Of a DNA stretch of 64,000 bases, positions 9,301 to 21,300 are shown piece after piece (position 1 is the first letter of the stretch; each line of letters opens with the position of its first letter). The stretch is taken from assembly GCF_011397635.1 (NCBI RefSeq), contig NC_064775.1, positions 17,776,954 to 17,840,953 of the forward strand, in the 5' to 3' direction. The DNA is from Epinephelus fuscoguttatus (Eukaryota > Chordata > Actinopteri > Perciformes > Serranidae). A program made the translations under genes and the position numbers. The notes beneath the pieces are model-generated. The model had not been told where the DNA came from, did not search any database, and saw only the letters and a program-made list of their open reading frames with translations.

Positions 9301-12300
9301 AGTCTTTAAAGTATGATAAGTATAACTTCACTAACCAGTCTATAAAGTTTCATTAGTCTGCTTTATTGGTGTTTTACTATCACATGAAAGTCAGCTGTTT
9401 TAAAAGCAGCTCAATTTTAAGGAATTAAAGCATTAAAAAAGGTGGAAATCTTGTCACTGATTCAGGCTACTAAAAAATATTGGCGTCTTTTGTCATATAC
9501 AGATATGCAGTTATGATTTGTGGGTAATATGTATGTTGACTTTGTCTGCTGTCTAGTCTTTATTTGATTATGTAACGAGACAATACTATATATGGTAGGT
9601 AGGTAGTTAAAGTGCAAAATCTGTCGACTGATAAGCTGAGCTCATCTACAAGCCAAGCAAAGAGTCATGCCTTTCAAACATAACAGTGACAGTAAGACAC
9701 AGCGTTGGCTATATGCCTAATGCTGTATGAACGTACTTTATAACTAGTCACTACCATGCACTGGGGCCCGTCGTAACTACCTTTCGCCACTGACTTAGCA
9801 GCTTAGTCAAGACTAGTTTCCATATGTAAGAGATCATAACAGCCACAGATAAGATATTAAGAGTGTGAGCATCAGTTACGGGAAGGTTTCAAGATGATAA
9901 AATGATCTGATAAGGCAAAGCATCTTACCACAGAGTGTATGGAGTGTGAATGATTCCACACTGATGTCATGCAGAGATAAAGCAGCATTTGAATTACTAA
10001 TTTTTGGTGAAGTTATGTGACAGGAGGTAACATGTTGAGGTAGGAAGCAGGTTTTCATCCAGGTAGCTGTATTGAAATGTCTGGTATTTTATAATGTGTC
10101 AAAATGGAGTTCATCTCAAGCCCATACATGCTGTTTCCTGCATTATTTAAGTGTTAATATAAGTGAAAATGAAAAGCAGCTTTAAATATGCTTTTGCCCT
10201 TTAGCAGATGCCACAGACACTTTACACAGCAATATACATCAGACGATTGTTTTATCTCCATTTGAAGCCAGATGGAGGGCTGTTAAAAACCACAAATTAA
10301 AAGACTGCAAAATTAGATTCGACTTCTGGAATAACAGTGTATTCATGACACTTTTATTTGTTGTGCGTTTGTAATTTCTTTGTAGCATTCTTACATTACA
10401 CCCTTTTAAAATGTTTATCTTCAGTTGAAGGACATGATGGTAGGAATAAAGCAGTTTGAAGAGATTTGATGCCCCAAAACTGAAATAATACTGACAAGGG
10501 GTGCAGTTTTTTCCACTGTAAAGCATGTTGTAGCACTAAATGTAATGAAATCCATTGTGGCCTGGGTGTAAGTGTTAGGAACATTAAAATAAATGGCAAA
10601 AGTAGAGGAAGTTTGAGATAGTTTCCCTCAAGATTAAAGGGACAATTCAAGCCAAAATCAAAATTACGTATTTTTCTTCTTACCTGTAGTGCTATTTATC
10701 AGTCTAGATTGTTTTGGTGTGAGTTGTCAAGTGTCGGAGATATCAGCCGTAGAGATATCTGCATTTCTCTCCAATATAATGGAACTAGATGGCACTCAGC
10801 TTGTGGTGCATAATGCACCAAAAAATACATTTCAAAAACTCAACAGCAATGTCTCTTTCCAGAAATCATGACCTGGTTACTCAAGATAATCCACAGACCT
10901 TGCTGTGAGCAGTTTCATGTAGGAAGTATTTTCTTTCTACCAAATTATACCGGCTATACATGTATCTACTCATGGATGAGAGGTCTGTGCTCATGACAAC
11001 GTGAGATGTAAACATTAACAGCATCCTCCTCGGCTGAGCTGTAACATTAGCTAGCTCATTGGTGCTAGGTAAGCTAGCAGTAGATGCACACCTCCTTCCA
11101 CGTGGTGATACAGTTAGCTGGTGTAGTTTGGTAGAAAGAAAATAGTTCCTACATGAAACTGCTCATAACAAGGTCTGTGGATTATCTTGAGGAACCCAGT
11201 CATGATTTCTTGAAAGAGATAGACAGTGTTTCCCACAGGACTCGTCTGTCCCACCTCCATCCCTCCTACCTGCGCAAGTTGGAAAGAGGGAGGAGAGAAG
11301 GCGTGGAGTAGGTTTTACACACATCACACCAATCAAATGAGCCCCTCTCCTTGCCCTTAAATGCGCCGCACGAAGGCGTAATGAGAGTTTACTCAATTTG
11401 CCATGGCAGAAGAGAGCAGCAGCGTCAGACGGCCAAACTTCTCCCAGGAGGAACCTGATGTTTTGGTCCGGGAGGTCTGCTCGCAGTGTCCGACTATACG
11501 GAACCGCGAGCAGACCTCCACGGGCTGATGATGCAAAGGTAGCCTGGGAGGATGTCACCACAATTGTAAATCAATGATGCGGTTCTCTCGTGCGTGCGCG
11601 CTCTCTCTCTTTCTCTCTCGCAGTCTCACTCTGTTTCTTTTCTTTTGACTTTTCTAAGATGACAGATGCTGAATATATACTCCCTATCTGATGCTGTGGC
11701 TGTTTGTGGTTGGCTGAGAGGGGTGTGAACTCATTAGTTTGCAGCTGTTTAATCAAATCATGTTGGGTTGCCATTACGTGTGCCAAACGTGCCAAATGGT
11801 GCCAATCCCCTTTGATCTGACATCAGATGTGACGGGACAGTCAATATAGAGATACATTTATGTGCTGATTGCAGATAGTTGCATTGAATAGACGTTTTGT
11901 GGGAATTTATTGCATCGTTAATGTACCTGATATTCTGGAAACCTGCCTGTGAGGTTTTGGTGACGTGTGCGCACTGTCCACCGGTCAGCCAAACTTCGGC
12001 TTACACCGGCTGCGCTCCCCCTGCGCTGACAGTAGACCTGGTTTCAGATGGCAAGCTTTTAGCACACCTTCGGCAAAGCCTATTGGCACAAAACTGTCAC
12101 TGCGCCAAGCTGGATCTGTGGACACCTCCTCCTGCTGCGCCACCACACCCATCTCAGCGCACCTTGGTCTGCCAAACTACCAAACTGAGCGCGCCTCGGG
12201 TTGTGCTGCTCGAAACTAGCTCTGCGCGGGGTTCGCCACCCTGCGCTGCGCCGGGAAACTAGAGCCCTTTGACTTATTTCCACCCAGCCGACAGTGGAAC

Positions 12301-15300
12301 TCATATTCATTGTGCTGACAGTGGCTTGGAAAACCGCCCACAACCGTGTCACACGGGGAAGAGGGAAGAGGGAAGGCGGCTGGAGTTCCTCCAACATTTG
12401 CTTTTAGATTATCGTATATTTTTATTGACAAAAATATAGGCTGCTTCGGCTGATATATATATATTTTTTTTTATGCGCACATGTGCCCCTAAATATTTTT
12501 TACAGTTCGTACACACATATTTTTAGTCGAGTGAAACGCTCGCACTGTCGAGCGCTGGATCTGACAGCCTGAGGCACAAAACGCTATGGCTTTCGAGATA
12601 TTATTTATATCATGAGAAGTCAATATTTCGGCAGCCTAAATCTTTTATTTAGAAACTATGGCGGGTCAAATTAAACTATGGCGGGCCGCCATAGTTTCGT
12701 TAATTAATGGGAAACACTGGATAGAGGCAGACATCTCTACAGCCAATATCTCCAACACTCTGCAACTCACACCAAAACAATCTGGATTGCCTGCAGTATG
12801 CTCCACTTCACTTCATAAATGAGCTCCTTTTTTAATCATCTTCATAATGCCCCTTTTTATGAATTAATGCACGCTCTGTGTTTCCTGGTCAGCACACACT
12901 TAGTCATTTTTTTCTGGTGAAAAGCATGTGATAAAAACCTGAATAGTGAAGCTTACGGAGACTCAAGGGAGCAAATGAGGACAAGGGAGTAATGCTGGAA
13001 ATAATATGGACACAAGGGAGGAAGTTAGGACATGAGGGAGGGAAAAAGAAGACAAAGAAGTGAAGAGCACAATGAGTAAGGACATGAGGGAGTAAATAAT
13101 GTCATAAGGGACTGAATAAGATCCTTTATTAATTTCACAGCTAAGGTGTGACAGAATTACAAATAGCTTCTCCCTGTTGCTCATGTTCATAGTTTATTGG
13201 TATTCAGAAAAGGAGGATCCGTTATCTGGCATAAATTGAGATTTTGGTATTAAGGTTGGACTTCTCTCTAACAATTCAAGTAACAGAAAAGTTAACAATG
13301 AAATGTCTGAATTCATAACTGCATGAAAATGGAAGATAGCACTCATACATGAATGAATTGAAAACCTGCCTATTAAAAACCTGATTTGTCGTGAAATCGA
13401 CTATGTGTGAGGAAGAGACTACACGGATATTAGTATCACAAGCGCACTCCTGCTGCACTATAACATGATGGCAAGCAGCTTCCTCCACTGATACCCGTCT
13501 GTTTCCTCTTCCTGTTTTGGCCTGAGCGCGGCAGAAGCCAGCAGAGGGTCAGACAGGGTTTGAATCCACAAATGGAGTAGGAGGGAATGGCAGAGAGGGA
13601 ATGAAAGAGGCGAGAGAGATGCACAACAGAGGTTTGTGTGTTGGTAACACAGTCACGTCCGGATACACAGAGCAAGGGAGTATGGTGCATAAAGAGACCG
13701 AAACCAAGTCTAATGCGAGACAGAAAAGTGTGGAGGAGTGTTAATCGGAGATTTTTGGGACGTAGAAATCAAGCGATTGGAGTTTTGGCTTGACGAACAT
13801 TTGTGAGTGCAGAAATAATCTCAGTGACTGACATAAACTTTAGTGGGAATGGCTGAAGAACAGGTTTTTCTGGCTAAATCATCAAACTGAGCAAAAAGAA
13901 GCCTAAAATACCGCCTTAAAATTCAGTCAGTTATCTCGGTCAGCCAGCTAGCCTGCTGACCTTTCAAAATAACGTCATAAAGATGAAGTCATGAATGAAT
14001 GAATGACTGGCAGACAGAAATAACTTATTGCCACATTAAAAGTCTTTTGTGTTATTCATCTTTCCCTGTTGCCTCTAATACATAACTGAAAACTTATTAT
14101 GTACTGCACCTACTGAACTTAATTTGTGATGCACTTTTTAAATTCACAGTATATGTTTTCTAATACATTAACAGAAGCAAATTAAACAGAAATTGAAGGG
14201 TTAAAGCAGCAGGAATGAGCTTCATACCTGTTGAACTCTGCAGGTGCACAGTTCCTCCTCTGTCATACCACAGTGATTGACAGAGATAAGGGTGTGAGAC
14301 TAAAACCTCATTCACTGCTTTCCAGGTTTGTCTGGTTAATAATCTGTTTGGCAGGGATCAGCTGGAGACATTGTTTTGTTGTTTATAAAAGCAGCCAAAG
14401 TCTGATATTTGGGATTTGAATCTAATGGCAGCCTTACACTCAATGTCTTTTCAAGAGGTTTCACTGTCACTGATAAATTTCCAGTGTCCAAAAAAATCAT
14501 AAATGTTGTGATGCGCTCAGTAATCTTGATTGTTTGATGCAAAGTGGCTGTAAAAGTTTCTTTTGCTTGTGCTGATGTTCTGATAAAATCAAACATGTTT
14601 TATATCATTTTAAGTTTTTAGTTTTTGCCCATGCACATAGGGAAGATTGATGGTGTGAACATTGTCAACAACCAATAGCTGCGTTCTCTCCAGCACCAAA
14701 CAGGAAGCAGCAATCCAGGTTGACCATAAATGCTGCTGCCTTAAGGCCAACAAAAAGTACAAGCTTCTGATGAGGCAAAAGATCTGAAGAGGAGGTATCA
14801 TTCAATAGGAGCAGCTTTGGACAACATGGCACTTGAACATTAAGTAGATCAGTTAAGGTTACAGATACCATTTTCCAAAAAAATACTGCCCCTGGACAGT
14901 TCCATTACATGTGAAGAAAAGACCCAATGTCACCATTAGGGCAGAACTTGCAGACAGGAGAGGGTATAAGCCTCATAAGATGAAGCTTCCTGGGTGTAAG
15001 ATACATCCTATGCAAAAATTTAAAGTCTGTAAGCTTGTGATTTGGATTTTTGGAAGTGCGATCTAAATTGTTCCAAACTGTTAACCAGCAAATGTCATCC
15101 ACCAAAAAGGTAAGATTGCTGCCCCAGATCTGGAGGATTGTCAGAGGTTGTTATGGACGATATTGGTGCTGAATTGACAAGAATACTGTCGACATATGAG
15201 GCTTTTAGCCTGGGTTTCTAGAGTTATGTGTTTCTGCAGATATGTATGACGTTGTTAATATGTCATATTTCCTAAAGGGAGTTTGGTGTATTATCCACCA

Positions 15301-18300
15301 GGAGCAGTATGGGAAATAATCTCAAAAGGAATCTAGTTGTAGTTTTGCAAGTGGTGACTCTGCAAGATCCCCAGTGTTTGAAAAATTGTATAGTGTGTGA
15401 CTAAAATCTCACAGCCTCTGTTGATGTGAGAGGGTGTTAGAACCTTAGTCCCGTAGAGTATGGTAGGCTTCATTACCTCCATGTACAGTACAGGCCAAAA
15501 GTTTGGACACACCTTCTCATTCAATGCGTTTTCTTTATTTTCATGACTATTTACATTGTAGATTCTCACTGAAGGCATCAAAACTATGAATGAACACATG
15601 TGGAGTTATGTACTTAACAAAAAAAGGTGAAATAACTGAAAACATGTTTTATATTCTAGTTTCTTCAAAATAGCCACCCTTTGCTCTGATTACTGCTTTG
15701 CACACTCTTGGCATTCTCTCGATGAGCTTCAAGAGGTAGTCACAAGTAAGTGGTAGTCATTTGCAACCTGAGCTGTAAAGAGAGGAAATAATACTCTCCT
15801 TTTTAATTTGTTACACTTTAACAACTGCCTTTGGCTTAAAATGTTGAGTAGAGCATGTTGTTGTTTGACATGCATGGTTGTTTGGTTGCAAAGTATTGAG
15901 GCTTTCATACTAAGCAAGTGTTATATTGTTTTAAATTGCTGTTAATTGTTAACTTTTATTTTGTTGTATATTGCTATTGAAAATAGACTATTTTCATTCC
16001 AATGCAGTGTGCATTATTGTTGCTGTTGTTGTGGTTGTATTATATGCAAAAAGGTTAATTTTAAAAAGATGTACCTAAATTTAACATATGCATAAAAACC
16101 AGGGACATCCAGTGCTACACGCATGGTGCCAAAGTCTGACATCAGTATTTGTGAATGGCCATATCAGCCCTGTTGCTATTACATGCTTATGATGCCTTTT
16201 TATAATGCTGTTAAAGTGCTGAATGTTCATTGGTTGTGGTTCAGGCTGTTTGCTGCTGACATCAGAGAGTTACGTAAGTGCTCTTGACAGAGACGTGTCT
16301 CCAGGAGGGTTTGTGCACATGATGTGATTTTTACTGTTTTCATACATTCACTGACAATATGGAGTCATCAGTTAGGTGGCACTGTGCAAGAATTAGGTCT
16401 AAAATATGTGTATTACAACTTTTTTAAATGTCAGTCTAATAGTTGGTCATCGTATGATTCTGGCAAATGATTTATGTTTTGGAGTACGTTTTAAGTTTTT
16501 TAAAGTTGGTTTCAAATCGTTATAAAGAGGTTGCTAATAACTGTTTTGCTCATTTTGGAGGGATAAAATGCTCTGTAGAAACAAATAAAACAAACTGTTA
16601 TTTAATTGAAATAAAAAAGGGCTTGAACCTAGCTAGGATGATCTGTTGATTTACATTTAAATTAGAAATTGTTTAGTTTATGAAACATCACAAATGTTCA
16701 GTTTACCAAAGTGCAGTTTTTGTTCTGATTCGGTTTGCAGTGATTGAAAACATAAATAAATAACTACATTTTGCAGATAGTCTTATTGAAAAGGCTTCAG
16801 TCTCAGAGTGTTTGACATTTTTTTAATTAAAAAAATTAAATGACCAGAATTGTTGCTTGTCAGTTGACTGAATTATTGAAAGACCATTTGTTTTAGCTCT
16901 GGAATAATATTGCACCTAGCAATGGTTAATGCTGCATTCACATGAAATTAGACAGATGACAGACGGAAAACAGCTTCTAAATGGCATGGGAACGATAAAA
17001 TGAAACATTCATGATATGTTGTAATCGATAGTGAAGCTGTATTGCTTACAAAGAATAGAATAAAATACATTAAAAAGAAACATTTTTTGCATGTTATTTT
17101 ATGTAATTTTCCCCCCAGTGTCCAGTTATTGTCCAGGTTGCCCGTGTTTTTTCCATGTGAGAAGGAGTGACTATACAAAAGGTTGTAAATTCCATCATGA
17201 GGGCAGCAGAAGGTTAAAATATTCTAACTTTGAGCGTCAGTGCACTGCACCCTTACCTTTGTTGGTATTCTCAGCTGGCCTCACCTAATTTTACAAACCT
17301 GCTCTAGTCCACTAAAATGATTTCTGGTTTGCTGTTTACTGTCACCTTGAGCTCATGTGACTGCAGCATAAAGCCAAAACAATGTCATTTAAAGGAATAC
17401 TTCACTTACTAAATGATCATTTGTATATCAGTCACTCACCCTGTGTTGTGTTGAATTCCTGAAGAAAACTTTTTTTTTCTGGCCTGCCTCCACCATGAAT
17501 GATGAATCCAAAATGGAGGAAATTCTTGATGACTAGGAGTGAAAGGGGTCCAACAGCAAAACTAAATTAAAACATTAGTTTACAAACTGTCTCACAATCC
17601 ATGCACTATAATCCAATCCAAACAGAAATTGTGTGTAAATAGATGTTTTGATATAGTTCTGTTGTTGTTAAACGCAGCCCCCTTGTACCCCAGTGCATCA
17701 AGAATTTTTCTGTTTTTAGATTCCTGGTTCATTATGGAGGCACGCAAGGAAAACAAAGTTTCCTTCAAGAATTCAATGTTACACAGGGTGAGTAATTGAT
17801 ACACAAAGAATATTTTTTTGGTGAAGTAGTCCTTTTAATCAGCAAGTCACTCCATTAATTTTTCAAGCAGAAATGCGCAACATGCAACAGCTCTAGCTTT
17901 TCAAATAAGACAATGCATTTGAAAATGCATCCCTGTAGTTATTCTAGGTGTGACAACTCAGAATCACAGGTGTGATTGTGTAAAAGTACAGAGGCTGTTT
18001 CAGTAACTCAAATATGTGAGGTATTCCCATAGAGAATACAGCTCAGTGACCTCCTCTTCTTCCTCTGCAGGTTCTTCCCCCTCTGTGTCCTCAAAGAAGC
18101 CCAGGAGCGGAGGCCTCTTCTCCAGCCTTTTCTGCTGCCTGTGTCGAGACCAGCCTGAACCCCCGCCAGTCAACAACAATGCCCCTCTGCTGGTCGAGGA
18201 GAACGGAACCGTCTCCAAGGTGTGTTTACCGTCGTCTCACTGGTTGCATTTTTGTCCTGTTTTGACAGCAGTGGAAAGATAATTTCTTCTCTACTTCGTC

Positions 18301-21300
18301 ATTTCTAGATTATAGTTAATGTTTTTTCCCTATTGCTGGATTTAGGTGTGTCCAGATCTAAATATATATCATTTTGGGGTTTTTTTGGGGTTTTTTTAGA
18401 TCCAGGTGAAGCCACTGCTGCCTCCAGTGAAGTCAAAAGACTCTGGAAAGATCTGTGTGGTTATAGATCTGGATGAAACATTAGTTCACAGCTCTTTTAA
18501 GGTAAAGGAAAATACTGTTTCATTACAAACAACTATGTGCAAGAACAGCATTGTAAGTGTTGTTTTTTTCACAGGGGCGCTTTTATGCTCATTTTATACT
18601 TGTATTTTGAGTTTCCCCTAGAACATGTTTACATTCTTTAATGGCCAAAAAACACTTCCTCATACTGTCTGTGCTGGCACACCTGTATTCAACGCTGTGT
18701 TTTAGCAACTGGTTCTTTAAGCCCCCCTCCAAAAAAGCCCAGTCTGCTCTGTTTGTTCAGTTTCCTGCATCTGCACGCTCGTCATCTCTTCACTGTCATT
18801 GCAGCTGGCGGAAAAGAGAGCTGCAGGATCAAGTCCTAAAACCTGGAAATGAGTTCGCTTTTTCGACTTGCAGTCTGTTTGAATAGGTTGTTGGTTAGAT
18901 GCTTGACATCAAATCTGTGGTTATCACAAGCTGAAGAGATTTTAATGTTTCTAAGACAGTCGGTTTATACCAGTCGTAATTTTTTTCTTAACTTTTACAT
19001 GTCTTAAAAAGTGGTTGTTAACAAGGGGCTAAATGAGACTACACACTAACATCATCACACTAAACAACCTTTTTTTTTTGCCACGGAGCTTACACATTAT
19101 TTTAATCAGAAAGCCAACGAAAATATTGCATCAACTTTTTGTTTAGGGAACCAGGGCGATGCTAACTTTCAGGCTAGCCAACAAAAAAAAGTCCTCCCTG
19201 CAGCACTTCATGACTGTAACAGAGTATAGCAGCACTTTTTGCCATTACAACATCACCAATAATTGCACATGCTCAGGGAGGAATTAACAACATTGGCAAC
19301 CAAGATGACATGTTTCCTGATGTTAGCATGTAGCTACATGTATCAGAGTATGTAACGTGACTGGAGCAGATGACCATAAAAAGAAATCTATCACAAACTG
19401 ATGTCAGCTGTTTCAAAAGTAGAAAAACGGCTGGAAACAATGTTTACAACAGTCTGTCCCCTGAGGTTTTTCCTCAGTGGGATTACTTGTACACACGTTT
19501 ACCTCATTATTTGAATCTTTTAGCCACACAGCCCACATTTTAACACTAAATATATGATGTAAAATAAGGAAAGCATAAAAAGTCCCCTTTAATTTCCTAG
19601 ATTATCCAGGGACATTAAGGTATGATTTGGACTGAAATTTCAAGAACAAAAGCACATAGTTGTCCCCTGTGCTCACATTACATCATGATGTAGTTATGTA
19701 AAATAGTAGAAAAACACTTTGTAAGCTCTACTGTTCCACATGTGGTTGTTGGCTCTGACGGTGACATTTTTGTCATTTATGTCATCACTGGCAAATGCCA
19801 AACCCAAACGAGCTGCTTCTCAAACCCAAATAAACACAGCCGCTCCTCCATGTACACACACACACACTGCAGACTGTTTGTCTCTACCTGCATCTGTCCT
19901 GCAGTAATACCACATATTTAATATGGTAGGAGACTGGGTTTGTATTTTATAAAACAAGCCTGCAGCGTCCCCTTTCCTGGTAGTAAACAGACTTCCTTGT
20001 GACTTGATGTTGTTGTTCGGACATGCCTGAAGTAGAAAAACTTAGAAAACAACTTAGAAAACACTCTTCTGTCTTGTTAATGTAGAAATATCCATGTTTT
20101 TGTTCATGTTTTGACAGCCTGTGAACAATGCAGATTTCATCATTCCTGTGGAAATAGATGGAACAGTACACCAGGTAATGTTGGCATCACACTCCCACTC
20201 AATAAACTCAGCAAAAATGTTCATACTTAAACTTTTTGTCATCTGCTGTCCCGTAACGTGACAGTGGCTCACTGTGCTTGTGGTTGTGTGATAGCAGGGC
20301 TCCCAAGTTTTAAATTACTGAGTGTAGTAGATGCGTTTAAGGGATTTGATGCTGGCTGCTTGGAGACGGATGACATACCCTGGGTCTGGGCCTGATTCAA
20401 GTAATCCAGGATAGGTTTGTTCAGACAAGCACAGCCTATTCCGGATGACTTGGTTCAGGAACGCTACCCTCAGCTGCCGACGCCGCAGAAAGAAGAAAAA
20501 AATGAAGGAACTTAAAGGATTTTACTTTTGGAGCGAAATGCTTGTCTGTCTGTAATCTATATGAGTATCTTTATATTTAGCTGCCGATGCAAGTCTCGAA
20601 TGCCTGAGATTGTAATGCACTGGCACATAGGGCATAGTCAGACTGTCCCGTCATCACTTGGACAGGTTATATTAAACAGTAAAACAAAGTGTCATAGTTC
20701 CTCAGGCAGTTATGGTTTGTAGAAACATGTTTTATTTAGAAATGTAAGCAGTGTCAGAACCTGGTTTAAAGACTCCTGTGTTTTCCAGGTGTACGTGCTG
20801 AAGCGGCCCCATGTTGATGAGTTCCTCAAGAGAATGGGAGAACTGTTTGAGTGCGTCCTGTTCACTGCTAGTTTAGCCAAGGTGAGAAACTACTGTGCTG
20901 CAGCCAACTGCTGCTGAGCATGAATTACTGCAGAATTTTTGTTGTGTTGCAAATGCATAAGTATTATTAACCTGATGATTAAATCCCTGAGGTAGATGGC
21001 AGCAGCCTGTGATAAAGTCACAAACAGTAGAGCAAAAATTAGATATAAATAAACAATAAGAGGTAGAGTATAACAAAAAGAGCTGTCTGGAAATGCAAAG
21101 TAATTGTAGTAGCACAAAAAGGAAACCTTATCTGCAAATCTACACAGCAACGAGCCAAGTGCGGACTTCCTTTATTTATTTTATTATAAGTGATTAAGAA
21201 TATGTTTCACTTAAAGGGATAGTTTGAATTTTTTCAAGTGGGGTTGTATGAGGTACTTATTCATAGTCAGTGTATTGCAAAAAAAAAGAAAAATCCTATG

